Shown: positions 45,208 through 53,911 of the stretch, piece after piece
Layout of the letters: every line of letters begins with the position of its first letter
Numbering within the stretch: the first letter of the stretch is position 1
Origin: SAR324 cluster bacterium
GTDB lineage: Bacteria; SAR324; XYD2-FULL-50-16
NCBI GenBank assembly: GCA_028282885.1
Contig: JANQGX010000045.1
Coordinates: forward strand, 124,001-188,000
Direction of reading: 5' to 3'
DNA length: 64,000 nt
Notes under the pieces: generated by a model
What the model saw: only the letters and a program-made list of their open reading frames with translations
Database searches by the model: none
Told to the model about the DNA's origin: nothing
Position numbers and translations under genes: made by a program

Positions 45208-45672
45208 CCCTCCCAAGCAATCAGAGCCGGTCGTCAGACCGGTTCTTCTCCCCACAAGTACCGTTTTTCAGTTCCAGATCAATAAAACCCCAAACTCATT
45301 TCCGATTTCAGTATCGAGGCTTCGGTATTTCATTCCTCGAAATGATAAACTATTGATATCAGCCAATTGCCTGTTTAAGGAATGAGGATAGGGGATGACA
45401 TCCCCGGCATTTCGTGTCATCGTTAACATAACTAACCGGAAAGACTGCCAACGACGTAATTTACAAAAAATTCGGTTTCTAAAGGAAGGCTCCTGGATGA
45501 ACGTTTTGCATCCTGGTGAGAAGGGACACCTTTTTTGGATGTGAAGGTAAGTTAGTGCCAGATACATCTCAAAAAGGTACCGATCTAAGGAAATTACGCC
45601 AGTAGCAGACAAGAGGATTGCTTCGGCGTTTCGAGGCAAACCTAGAGAACAAACAACATAACAGGAATTGCA
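45208..45672. other. 465-bp region between rplI and fumarase, probably including a structured leader
   Basis: The left end holds the rplI terminator. Further right, GGGGAT-GAC-ATCCCC (45391-45405) overlaps an alternative 7-bp pairing, GATGACA (45394-45400) with TGTCATC (45415-45421), so the two are mutually exclusive. Another 5-bp hairpin (GGATG, 45495; CATCC, 45509) and a weak 4-bp stem followed by six thymines (45515-45536) follow. Together these could form a regulated 5' leader of the fumarase gene. No known riboswitch class is recognised, and reading frames here do not look like genes. Confidence 0.4.
45225..45244 (+). terminator. terminator-like hairpin after rplI
   Basis: An 8-bp stem (AGCCGGTC with GACCGGTT, one G-U pair, 4-nt loop GTCA) is followed by the pyrimidine-rich CTTCTCC. 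It lies 18 bp after the rplI stop. The tail is not a pure T-run, so strength is uncertain. Confidence 0.55.
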
Positions 45673-47280
45673 ATGGCTGAATTCAAATATCAGGAGATGT
45701 TCGAAATTGGTAAGGACAGCACCGAATACCGACTGTTGTCAAAAGATTATGTTTCCGAAACGGAGGTTAATGGTAAATCAATATTAAAGGTGGATCCGGA
45801 AGGATTAACTCTCCTGGCTCAAGAAGCAATGCGGGATGTATCTCATCTGCTTCGGCCGAGTCATCTGGAAGGTCTGAAGAAGATCATTACCGATCCCGAG
45901 GCTTCTCCGAACGATGTTTATGTGGCAACCGTGCTTTTAGAGAACGCTGTCATTGCAGCAGAAATGGTCTACCCGAGCTGTCAGGATACAGGCACCGCTA
46001 TTGTCATGGGTAAAAAGGGTGAACAGGTCTGGACAGGATCCGATGATGGTGAGGCCTTGAGCAAAGGTGTGTACAATACCTATACCGGAACCAACTTGCG
46101 CTATTCCCAGACAGCCCCTTTGTCCATGTATGAAGAGGTGAATACGGGGAACAATTTACCTGCCCAGATTGATCTTTATGCGACCAAGGGAAATGAATAC
46201 AAATTCCTCTTCATGGCCAAAGGCGGGGGTTCTGCCAATAAGACGTACCTTTTCCAGGAAACCAAAGCGTTGTTAACGCCCGAAAAACTGGTGAGTTTTC
46301 TAGAGGAAAAGGTTGCCAGCTTGGGAACATCGGCTTGTCCGCCTTACCATCTGGCGGTGGTCATCGGGGGAACATCCGCGGAAATGAACCTGAAAACCGT
46401 GAAACTTGCATCCGCTAAGTATTACGATGATATTCCGACAAGTGGAAACAATGAAGGCCGGGCTTTCCGGGATCTGGAAATGGAAGAGGAAGTATTGAAA
46501 CTGAGCCAGAAACTGGGGCTCGGTTCCCAATTCGGGGGCAAATATTTCTGTCATGACGTTCGTGTCATTCGTTTGCCCCGACATGGAGCTTCATGCCCTG
46601 TTGGTATCGGGGTAAGTTGCAGTGCGGATCGCAATATCAAGGGTAAAATTACCAAAGAGGGCATTTTCCTGGAACAGATGGAAAACAATCCGGCAGCATA
46701 CCTGCCCAAAGACTCTCCGCTGTCCACAGAGAACGTGGTGACGCTTGATCTGGAAATGGGAATGGACAAGCTGAGGGAAACCCTTTCCCAATATCCCATT
46801 AAAACCAGGGTGATGTTGAATGGTAAGATCATCGTGGGCAGGGACATAGCCCATGCAAAACTGAAGGAGAGACTTGATGCAGGCGAAGGGCTTCCGGATT
46901 ACTTCAAGGAGCATATCGTCTATTATGCCGGACCGGCAAAAACTCCCGAAGGAAGAGCATCCGGATCTTTTGGGCCGACGACGGCCGGTCGAATGGATTC
47001 ATACGTTCCCATTTTCCAAAAAGAGGGGGCATCTCTTGTCATGCTGGCTAAAGGCAATCGAACTCGGCAGGTTACGGATTCATGCAAAGAGCACGGTGGT
47101 TTCTATCTCGGATCTATTGGAGGCGCAGCCGCACTTCTCGGGCAGGAATGTATTACCGATGTTCAGCTCCTGGAGTATCCCGAGCTGGGAATGGAAGCTA
47201 TTTACATGATTACGGTCAAAGATTTTCCCGCCTTTATAATCGTTGATGATAAGGGCAACGATTTTTTCAAAGCTCTGTAA
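45673..47280 (+). CDS. fumA: class I (iron-sulfur) fumarate hydratase
   Basis: This [4Fe-4S] enzyme interconverts fumarate and malate in the TCA cycle. The 535-residue single-chain form has the alpha domain first ([20 protein letters not shown] with the first cluster cysteine, [40 protein letters not shown]), the further cysteine in [18 protein letters not shown], and the beta domain after about residue 355. The beta domain includes RAHAKLKE-like and [20 protein letters not shown] segments. The length matches E. coli FumA/FumB. It stands alone with a long leader upstream. Confidence 0.95.
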   Translation: MAEFKYQEMFEIGKDSTEYRLLSKDYVSETEVNGKSILKVDPEGLTLLAQEAMRDVSHLLRPSHLEGLKKIITDPEASPNDVYVATVLLENAVIAAEMVYPSCQDTGTAIVMGKKGEQVWTGSDDGEALSKGVYNTYTGTNLRYSQTAPLSMYEEVNTGNNLPAQIDLYATKGNEYKFLFMAKGGGSANKTYLFQETKALLTPEKLVSFLEEKVASLGTSACPPYHLAVVIGGTSAEMNLKTVKLASAKYYDDIPTSGNNEGRAFRDLEMEEEVLKLSQKLGLGSQFGGKYFCHDVRVIRLPRHGASCPVGIGVSCSADRNIKGKITKEGIFLEQMENNPAAYLPKDSPLSTENVVTLDLEMGMDKLRETLSQYPIKTRVMLNGKIIVGRDIAHAKLKERLDAGEGLPDYFKEHIVYYAGPAKTPEGRASGSFGPTTAGRMDSYVPIFQKEGASLVMLAKGNRTRQVTDSCKEHGGFYLGSIGGAAALLGQECITDVQLLEYPELGMEAIYMITVKDFPAFIIVDDKGNDFFKAL

Positions 47281-47297
47281 CAAGGCTGCTTTATTTG

Positions 47298-47332
47298 ACG
47301 GCAACTCACCAGGTGATACTGAGGGTTGCCGT
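47298..47332 (+). other. stem-loop structure 3' of the fumarase gene
   Basis: ACGGCAAC (47298-47305) pairs perfectly with GTTGCCGT (47325-47332), and an inner TCAC/GTGA stem sits within. It begins 17 bp after the fumarase stop codon. No T-tract follows; it may protect the 3' end of the mRNA or act as a Rho-dependent end signal. Confidence 0.45.
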
Positions 47333-47547
47333 AAGTTACTTGAAGAAATCTCCTTCCCTACTGGCAAGGTACCGGGCAAATCAAAAGAAATCGATGTCTT
47401 TACCGGGTTGAGGCTTTTTGGCGTGGATTGTGCTTTAATACTTTCAACCAAACCTGCGGATTATAAATGGGTTAAGCGACCTTAATATCCCGGGTTGAAG
47501 GGTGATATATTAGCAGGTATGATTTTAGCATTCGAAAAGATCACGTC

Positions 47548-47838
47548 ATGAGATTAATCTGTTTTGTTTTGCTGGGATTTACTCTGAGCTTCGCTGTTTT
47601 CAATACGGTTGAAGCGCAGACCCAAGGGAAAATCAAAATTCCCAAGGAGTGCCGCACGTCCAATTTTACCTGTGTTTTAAAAAAGAATAATGGCATACCT
47701 TTCTTTTGTGTGCGAACAGCGAAGCAAAGGCAGCAGAATGCCAGGAAGAAAGTAAGAATTGTAACCCGTCGGATATGCATTCGCAGGTATCCTGTCGAGT
47801 ACGTAACCCAAGGCCAAGATCAACAAACGGATGACTGA
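47548..47838 (+). CDS. small, basic, cysteine-containing exported protein
   Basis: The 96-residue product has a signal peptide (MRLICFVLLGFTLSFAVFNT, cleavage near VEA-Q). The mature ~73 residues are strongly basic, with four cysteines at 35, 42, 54 and 77 (KECRTSNFTC, FFCVRTAKQRQQNARKK, RICIRRYP) that could form two disulfides in the periplasm. No family is recognised. It ends 2 bp before the fliN start, so the two are probably cotranscribed. No strong ribosome-binding site is visible. Confidence 0.6.
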   Translation: MRLICFVLLGFTLSFAVFNTVEAQTQGKIKIPKECRTSNFTCVLKKNNGIPFFCVRTAKQRQQNARKKVRIVTRRICIRRYPVEYVTQGQDQQTDD

Positions 47839-47840
47839 CC

Positions 47841-48515
47841 ATGGCAGAAGAAACTGATCCTTTTGAAGCGGCAATGGCTGCAATGAACGGAGATTCCAAA
47901 TCCGAAGGCGGGGATGAACTCGAATTGGATGATTTGGAAGCGGCTCTGAAGGAAGATCAACCGGCTGCTTCGAGTGATGCCGACCCAACCGCTGGCATTG
48001 ATGGTGGATTAGACTTGGGTGACGGAGATCAGGCCGCGGATAGTGCTTCAGAGGGGGATGCCCCCAGCTCCGGTGATCCGTTTGAAGCTGCGATGGCGGC
48101 AATGGATGCGGTTGCCACGGATGAGCCAAGCGCGGATGCCGCATCTGCGGACCCTTTTGAGGCAGCTTTGCAGGTAACGCAAAAGGAGGAAACTCAACCG
48201 GTTCCCAAAGACCTCAGCGAAAAGCGATTCGAAGGACAAAAGATCGATATCGATTTTCTGATGGACATCAAGTTGAACATTACGTTCGAAGTCGGGAGAA
48301 CCAAGATGTTTATCAGCGATTTGTTGTCACTCGGCCAGGGGTCCGTAATCGAGTTACATCGTCTGGTCGGTGAAGAATTGGATCTGTTTATCAATGGTGA
48401 ACTGCTGGCAACCGGTGAGGTGGTAGTTGTTAATGAGAAGTTTGGCGCGAGAATAGTACAGATACTCAATCCGGAAGATCGAATCAATCGTTTGGCTCCC
48501 ACACTGAAAAAGTAA
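47841..48515 (+). CDS. fliN: flagellar motor switch protein FliN with long acidic N-terminal extension
   Basis: FliN forms the C-ring of the flagellar motor and binds CheY. The SpoA domain is at about residues 135-215, with ITFEVGRTKMFISDLLSLGQ, GSVIELHRLVGEELDLFING and EVVVVNEKFGARIVQI. The first ~130 residues are acidic and low in complexity, with three copies of a DPFEAAMAAM-like motif (residues 6-15, 79-88, 104-113). The whole protein is 224 residues, against about 100-140 for standard FliN. No other flagellar gene is adjacent, which is unusual for fliN. Confidence 0.9.
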   Translation: MAEETDPFEAAMAAMNGDSKSEGGDELELDDLEAALKEDQPAASSDADPTAGIDGGLDLGDGDQAADSASEGDAPSSGDPFEAAMAAMDAVATDEPSADAASADPFEAALQVTQKEETQPVPKDLSEKRFEGQKIDIDFLMDIKLNITFEVGRTKMFISDLLSLGQGSVIELHRLVGEELDLFINGELLATGEVVVVNEKFGARIVQILNPEDRINRLAPTLKK

Positions 48516-48568
48516 ATCCCGTTCAGTACGCTGCAATCCTTTAAAAATATCTTCCTTTCATCTTTTAT

Positions 48569-48588
48569 GAACGAGTATCGGCTCGTTC
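48569..48588 (+). terminator. hairpin after fliN, possible terminator
   Basis: A perfect 7-bp stem GAACGAG/CTCGTTC with a 6-nt loop lies 54 bp after the fliN stop. The following CCTTCTATC is only weakly T-rich. Confidence 0.4.
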
Positions 48589-48752
48589 CCTTCTATCGGT
48601 CTCTACTCATACTGTGTTCCAAAGATACAGCCGGGACTTGTGATCTCTTTTGAAAAAAGAACACTTTTATGGTAATTTGTGAACAAGATTTGCATAACAA
48701 GCCTGTATCTATTTAAGCGAATACATGAAACTCCTATTAATTCAAACGGTAA

Positions 48753-49526
48753 ATGATTTTTGTAATTGACATCGGAAACACCAATATCGTGCTTGGTGTC
48801 TACAAGGAAGAACAATTACTCCATTTGTGGCGGTTAAGTACCGATATTAAAAAAACCAGTGATGAGTACCTCGTAGTTGTTCAAAACCTGTTTAAAATTT
48901 ATAACATAGATCCGGGGAAAGTCGAATGCACTGTTATGGGAAGCGTGGTTTCTCCCTTGGATGCCGTTTTCCAGGGGGTGGTGAAATCCCTGACAGGTAA
49001 AGAGGCATCTCTCGTCGATATGAACTGCTTTCCCGATATGCCCATTAAAATGGACTATCCGGAAGAGGTTGGAGCTGATCGTCTGTTAAACGCATCAGCG
49101 GGTTTCCATCGTTATGGTGGTCCGCTTGTCATCATAGATTTCGGAACAGCCACAACCTTTGATGTCATATCAGAAAAAGGTGAATACTTGGGCGGTGTCA
49201 TCGCTACGGGATTGGTTCTCTCTCTGGAAGCGTTGACGGCCAAAGCATTCAAGCTTCCCAAAATCGATCTGGTTCGACCCAAAAGTGTGATTGGAAAGAA
49301 CACAGCACATTGCATGCAATCCGGTGCGGTTTATGGGTATGCCGGGATGGTTGATTCCATGGTTGCCAAAATCGGAAAGGAGTTGGGCAAGGAACCACGA
49401 GTTGTTGCAACGGGCGGGCTTGCGACGCTTATCCAACCGGTATCTTCGTCAATCGAAGCGGTTGCGGATGATTTAACGTTGAAGGGGCTTTTCATGATCT
49501 CCCGGAGATTGGTCCGGGGAAAGTGA
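48753..49526 (+). CDS. coaX: type III pantothenate kinase
   Basis: CoaX phosphorylates pantothenate, the first step of coenzyme A synthesis. It does not respond to CoA feedback as CoaA does. The 257-residue sequence shows the ASKHA phosphate loop MIFVIDIGNTNIVLGVYKEE, the pantothenate-site GADRLLNASAGFHRYG, and VIIDFGTATTFDVISEKGEY. The C-terminal adenosine motif reads VVATGGLATLI. All are intact. It is separated from the fliN gene by 237 bp and from the SPOR-protein gene by 103 bp. Confidence 0.95.
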   Translation: MIFVIDIGNTNIVLGVYKEEQLLHLWRLSTDIKKTSDEYLVVVQNLFKIYNIDPGKVECTVMGSVVSPLDAVFQGVVKSLTGKEASLVDMNCFPDMPIKMDYPEEVGADRLLNASAGFHRYGGPLVIIDFGTATTFDVISEKGEYLGGVIATGLVLSLEALTAKAFKLPKIDLVRPKSVIGKNTAHCMQSGAVYGYAGMVDSMVAKIGKELGKEPRVVATGGLATLIQPVSSSIEAVADDLTLKGLFMISRRLVRGK

Positions 49527-49629
49527 CAGAGCTTACCGGGATAGGGATCCGGAGCGGAGTCGTTGCACAATTGTAAATATGCTGGTAAAAATGAAGAACA
49601 TAAAATAAATCAACTAGAACAGGGCGAAA

Positions 49630-50646
49630 ATGGCAGAAGAAGATTTAGATCTTGAAGATGATGATTTGGATCTGGGCGGCGATGATTTTGCCGGAGAGCT
49701 GGATGAGATGATGGGCGATGACGAACTGGGTGACGATTCGTCAGGGGGAGACGAAAGCGATAGTGAGCTGGACTCCTTCTTTGAAGACCTTTCCTCCATT
49801 GAAGATATGGATGAGGGAGATTCCGAGCCATCAGAGGATGTTGCCGAGGAAATCGAAGCTGATGTAGAGGTTCAAAAAGAGCCGGCGAAGACCAAACAAA
49901 AAGCTGCCCCCACCGGCGAGAAAAAAGGCGGGAAACTGAAACTTATTCTGCCCCTTCTCCTGATTTTGCTGGGAGGAACGGGAGGTGGATTATGGTTTTT
50001 TGGGTTTTTTGATGATTCGGCTCCGTTGCAGGAAGAGGAGATCACCATGGCCGAGGTACCGTCTCTGCAAACTATTCCGGTCGAACAGCAGATGGTTCCC
50101 CAACAGCCTGTAAAACCCATAATTGCCGTGGAACCTCCGCCTCCGCCTGTAAAACCGATGGTACCAAGGACGAGGTATCTGGTTCAGGTTGCAACCTGTA
50201 CCTATCAGGTTTGTAAAAATGATTATATGGATTCGTTGCGAAGGGTTGGTGAGCCTGTCTTCCAACGTTCAAGCGGGGAGAAGTATGATTTTATCGAATT
50301 GATCTCCAAGGATGTCTATAATTATCGTGATGCCAGCGAGTTGGCACACGAGATTAACGTGAAGAATACAATGGCCGGTAAGGCTTCCGTGAAATCGCAA
50401 AGCAATGGTTATCGTATCACTATGGGCTCTTTTCCGGCACTGGATCGGGCTAAAGAGGTTAAATTCAATATAGAATCCATATTTCCCGGAAAGAATGTAA
50501 CGTTTAGTATGGAACATATCCGCAAAGACTACACGACGACTAAGATCTTTGCAGGACCTTATGATTCCAAGTCTGAGGCCAAAAAAGTCCTGGCTGATTT
50601 GAGATCCAAGGATAAATTCAAAGGGGCGTTTATTGTCCTCTTTTAG
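49630..50646 (+). CDS. membrane-anchored SPOR-domain protein with acidic N-terminus
   Basis: The 338-residue protein has an extremely acidic cytoplasmic region (about 1-80, more than half Asp/Glu with Gly and Ser). A Lys-rich stretch and one transmembrane helix (about 103-127, LILPLLLILLGGTGGGLWFF) follow, then a Pro/Gln-rich linker (150-180, PPPPPVKP). The periplasmic region has SPOR-like units at about 181-225 (RYLVQVATCTYQ), 258-300 (GYRITMGSFPALDRAKEVKF) and 303-338 (TKIFAGPYDSKSEAKKVLAD). SPOR domains bind denuded peptidoglycan at division sites. The downstream TPR gene overlaps its end by 14 bp, so the two are translationally coupled. Confidence 0.8.
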   Translation: MAEEDLDLEDDDLDLGGDDFAGELDEMMGDDELGDDSSGGDESDSELDSFFEDLSSIEDMDEGDSEPSEDVAEEIEADVEVQKEPAKTKQKAAPTGEKKGGKLKLILPLLLILLGGTGGGLWFFGFFDDSAPLQEEEITMAEVPSLQTIPVEQQMVPQQPVKPIIAVEPPPPPVKPMVPRTRYLVQVATCTYQVCKNDYMDSLRRVGEPVFQRSSGEKYDFIELISKDVYNYRDASELAHEINVKNTMAGKASVKSQSNGYRITMGSFPALDRAKEVKFNIESIFPGKNVTFSMEHIRKDYTTTKIFAGPYDSKSEAKKVLADLRSKDKFKGAFIVLF

Positions 50647-51712
50647 CAGTTTACGATCTTTCGGCCGGACAGTCTTTCTAATCTGTCTGGTCTTCCTCTC
50701 GTCAAGCACTCTTGTTCGCGGTGAAGTCAATATCCTGAAAAACCTGCCCAAAGATCGAACTTTTCTTACGGAGAGTCGTCGTACAACAAAGTTACTCAAA
50801 GCTTTACTTCTTGAAGAGCGTCGATCTTACCAGTCCGCCTATCGCCTTTGGAGAGAACTACCTCAGCAGCTGACCATGGTCCGGGATCATGTATTTCAGT
50901 CGGGACTGTTCAGGTCATCCTGGGTCAAACGAGGAAAAACGCCAAATTCGGAAAGCTCATCGCTGTTGATGTCGCGTTATTTAAGCTGGCAGCGAAGATG
51001 GAATGAAGCCTTGCAGGTCCTGGAGGAATCCCGGGACCTTCATGTTTATTCGGATGATACCCGCCTGGAAATGATTCGTCTAAATCTCTCTCTGGGGAAT
51101 TATGAGAGTGCCAAGTCTATGATAGAGCACCTCGGGAAAAAATCGCGCAGAGTGCAACTACAGCGAAAGATCCTTGAAGCATGGTATCATATTTTAAAAG
51201 GAGAATCCGATCAAGCGACCAAATTAATCAGGAACCTGGAAGAGGATTTCCTCTACCTGCCAATCGCAACGATGTTTCCGCTGGATTTACTGGGAGATCC
51301 CTCTCAGAAAAGTAAGATCCTGGGTAAGTCACTGGTCCGTTATCCAGCGGAGGATGCATTATTGGAAAATGCGGTGAGATTATATCAAGATACGGAGGAA
51401 TGGCAGAAAATCGATTTGTTAATTAGGTCACAGGTTTTCCTCAATCCTGATGTATTTACCTGGCTTCTCAAGGCAGAGACCTATCTGAAGACTGGAGATC
51501 ATGAGCAACTGAACCAGGTAATGCAATCGCCCTTAAACAAAGACCACCTTCCGGAGTATTTTGACTTACTAGCCAGAAAAGCCATAAAAGAACAGAATTG
51601 GGAACTATTGAATCGAGTTGCCGCCATCTATCAAAACAGATTTCCTTATCTGGAAGACGGGAAAATTTACTACTCCATCTATCTCAGGGAAACCGGACAA
51701 ACCCGGGATTGA
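50633..51712 (+). CDS. exported TPR-like helical-repeat protein
   Basis: The 359-residue product starts at a TTG that overlaps the end of the SPOR gene by 14 bp, with AAGGGG six bases upstream. The N-terminus is a signal peptide (FGRTVFLICLVFLSSSTLVRG). The rest is helical and repeat-like (WQRRWNEALQVLEESRDLHV, LNLSLGNYESAKSMIEHLGK, AWYHILKGESDQATKLIRNL), consistent with TPR. It probably partners the SPOR protein in the periplasm. No named family is assigned. Confidence 0.72.
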   Translation: MSSFSSLRSFGRTVFLICLVFLSSSTLVRGEVNILKNLPKDRTFLTESRRTTKLLKALLLEERRSYQSAYRLWRELPQQLTMVRDHVFQSGLFRSSWVKRGKTPNSESSSLLMSRYLSWQRRWNEALQVLEESRDLHVYSDDTRLEMIRLNLSLGNYESAKSMIEHLGKKSRRVQLQRKILEAWYHILKGESDQATKLIRNLEEDFLYLPIATMFPLDLLGDPSQKSKILGKSLVRYPAEDALLENAVRLYQDTEEWQKIDLLIRSQVFLNPDVFTWLLKAETYLKTGDHEQLNQVMQSPLNKDHLPEYFDLLARKAIKEQNWELLNRVAAIYQNRFPYLEDGKIYYSIYLRETGQTRD

Positions 51713-51765
51713 AGGTAATTCAGATTATGGAACAGGGGTAAAAGACCAAAACGCGGAAACAGGAA

Positions 51766-52671
51766 TCAGTAAGTCAAAGGTGTATACAGTTTGAATGCTG
51801 TAACTCCCTTATTATCATCTAATATTTCAAAATGCCCTCCCGCCTTTCTGATGCGGTCCCGAGCTTTCAAAAGGTTAAATCCTGAATTCAAAAGTCTTTC
51901 ATGGTTAGCCTTGATGGATTCCAGCCAAGACGACTCCCATTTGATTGATATTGATGGATCGGTTTCAACAGTTACTGAAAGATCTTCGATTTCAATGCCG
52001 TACTTTTGCTCCTTTTTCTCCGAGCTGATACGAATGGTGATTTTTGCGGCTTCACCAAAGTTCCTGAGTTCGTCGATTATGCAATTCAGGCAGCTTTTGA
52101 TGGTTTCGCAATGCAGGGCGGAGCTTTCCGGAACCTGCTTGTCAACAAGGAGCCTGAAGGACATGGATTCCTGATCGACACCGGATTGAAAGTCTGAGAT
52201 CAGGTTCCGGAAAAATAGTCTGGTATCGACAGCTTCCTGGCTAGGAAACTCATTACTGCTTACGTTAACACAAAAATCCTCAACTTCGTTAAAAGCATCC
52301 AGTACATTGGATGCCGTGTGCATGCACTCTTGAAGAGTAGCCTTTGTTTCACCGTCGTCAATTTCCGCGATTACCCCCGACAGATTGTCGACCACGCTGG
52401 TAACCGGTGATTTCAGGTTATTCATCACTCCGGCAATAACCTGGAAATTCTCACGATTGATATTGATCTCTTCCTGATAACCCAATAGTGCTTCATTGGC
52501 CAGATTTTCCTGGAACGACAGTTTTTCCACCAGAATACGATTCTGTTCCTGTTCCTGCTCAATGGTGCTCATCCTGGACTTGAGGTTGATCAACTCCGTT
52601 TTTAGGTCGTTGAGTACCTGATCGGATTCTGTTAAAATCTTTGGTTTGCCTGTCTTATTGATTGTAACCAA
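51766..52671 (-). CDS. histidine-kinase-like protein lacking catalytic motifs
   Basis: The 301-residue product starts at a TTG with AGGAG 7 bp upstream. Residues 15-75 form a coiled coil. The segment FQVIAGVMNNLKSPVTSVVD aligns with an H-box (usual H-E-L-K-T-P-L-T) but carries Asn where the phospho-histidine belongs. The following region has the layout of an HATPase domain, but the N-box is replaced by LNCIIDELRNFGEA and no DxGxG or GxGLG motif is seen. It therefore looks like an inactive or scaffold kinase. It follows the membrane-protein gene by 27 bp on the same strand. Confidence 0.65.
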   Translation of the reverse strand: MVTINKTGKPKILTESDQVLNDLKTELINLKSRMSTIEQEQEQNRILVEKLSFQENLANEALLGYQEEININRENFQVIAGVMNNLKSPVTSVVDNLSGVIAEIDDGETKATLQECMHTASNVLDAFNEVEDFCVNVSSNEFPSQEAVDTRLFFRNLISDFQSGVDQESMSFRLLVDKQVPESSALHCETIKSCLNCIIDELRNFGEAAKITIRISSEKKEQKYGIEIEDLSVTVETDPSISIKWESSWLESIKANHERLLNSGFNLLKARDRIRKAGGHFEILDDNKGVTAFKLYTPLTY

Positions 52672-52698
52672 ATCAATGCTCCTGAATGGGTCGGCTTG

Positions 52699-53571
52699 TC
52701 AGCTTACGTCCGCATCTTCAACGGGTGATTCTTCGGGAGTTTCCAAACCTAAATAGCGCCTGACCCCTTGTGGATTAAACTGGTACAGCAAGCCCAGAAA
52801 AAGGAAAGCGAGAAACAAAGACTTGACCGGCCTGAATAGAACGTGGATTCCAATTCGGCTCCATTTAAAACCCGGTTTGTTAAAACTGTTCACAAGTTCA
52901 ACCAGTTTTTGGCTGATCAAAGCATTGTTGTCCGGCTCATTGAGATAAACCTCCTCAAAAGCTGCAAATTCCGGTTGACCGGTCATATACCACATCGAAA
53001 AAAACAGGAAGGGAAGTACGATAATCAACGTGATAACAAGATACTGCATAAAAATAACGAGAAACCTGGTTCTTACCAGTCGGATACTGTTTATTACATT
53101 CATCCGAACAGAGAACACTTTGGGGGCATTTTCCATAATCAGGAAAAATCCTGCAAAAATCAGGTATATGTAAGGGATCATTCCGATCAGAATAATACCG
53201 GGGCTGATCTGGGAGAAGATCAGGGTAAACAGCAGCAGGGTTCCCAGTTGAATGAAGCTGATGGCAACGGCTGAGGCAAAAAAACGTTGCAAAAACAGTT
53301 GAATTGTCGCCAGGGAGAATACCCGATTCTGCATGAAAAGAGTGGGCAGTGTCAGAAAAACAATAATATCAAGGAAATTTCCATGAAAGAATTCAATTAT
53401 ATCGATGGTATACGACGATATAAGCAGATCAAAAAGCAGAAACGGGAGATACGAAATAAAGGAAAGAAAGAGATACTGGGTAAACGAGTGCTTGAAAAAC
53501 CGAAAGCTCTTTCCCAGGATTCTCCAGAAGGAGACAGGAAATTCAGTGGTTATTATGGATTCATTTTGCAT
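52699..53571 (-). CDS. polytopic membrane protein of unknown function
   Basis: The 290-residue product has about six hydrophobic segments (for example YLFLSFISYLPFLLFDLLIS, IILIGMIPYIYLIFAGFFLI, YLVITLIIVLPFLFFSMWYM). The N-terminus, WRILGKSFRFFKHSFTQYLF, resembles the start of glycerophosphoryl-diester-phosphodiesterase-associated or YciC-type membrane proteins. I would not name it on that basis. The C-terminal tail is acidic. It forms a two-gene unit with the degenerate kinase-like gene 27 bp downstream. Confidence 0.65.
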   Translation of the reverse strand: MQNESIITTEFPVSFWRILGKSFRFFKHSFTQYLFLSFISYLPFLLFDLLISSYTIDIIEFFHGNFLDIIVFLTLPTLFMQNRVFSLATIQLFLQRFFASAVAISFIQLGTLLLFTLIFSQISPGIILIGMIPYIYLIFAGFFLIMENAPKVFSVRMNVINSIRLVRTRFLVIFMQYLVITLIIVLPFLFFSMWYMTGQPEFAAFEEVYLNEPDNNALISQKLVELVNSFNKPGFKWSRIGIHVLFRPVKSLFLAFLFLGLLYQFNPQGVRRYLGLETPEESPVEDADVS

Positions 53572-53911
53572 TACTAATTGGCCAATAGACGATTATGATA
53601 AGCGGTAGCGCACCCCAATTTGCCGGTGTGTATTTGATCGCTATTTTCAGATAGCTTTACGGGAGTATTTCGGGACAGTTAAAAACACGTGCCTGTCATA
53701 ACCCACGGATAACATTTAAGCGGAATTTCAGTCAATTTGATATCTCCCAAATAACCATGATGCTATTACTCCGATTCATACAACTTTACTTGTAGAGTTT
53801 CTTGCAGTCTGTGGCTATAATGCCAGCAGTGGCCAACCGGTCGAATCGCTGACCCATTCCACCTGTATCATAAAAACAGGGAATCGGGATTCCCCAACTA
53901 CAGGACATCAC
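53572..53911. other. divergent intergenic region upstream of engB
   Basis: About 340 bp between divergent starts. TATAAT occurs at 53816-53821, a candidate -10 for engB with a poor -35. A 6-bp hairpin GGGAAT/ATTCCC (53879-53894) lies in the engB leader just before its ribosome-binding site. No gene or tRNA was seen. Confidence 0.4.

Noticed and set aside
45268-45639. 123-codon minus-strand frame between rplI and the fumarase gene
   Set aside because: It runs through apparent leader RNA structures, has no ribosome-binding site and no recognisable domains.
47243-47485. 80-codon plus-strand frame overlapping the fumarase 3' end
   Set aside because: Its start lies inside the fumarase gene in another frame, and it crosses a clear stem-loop; probably chance.
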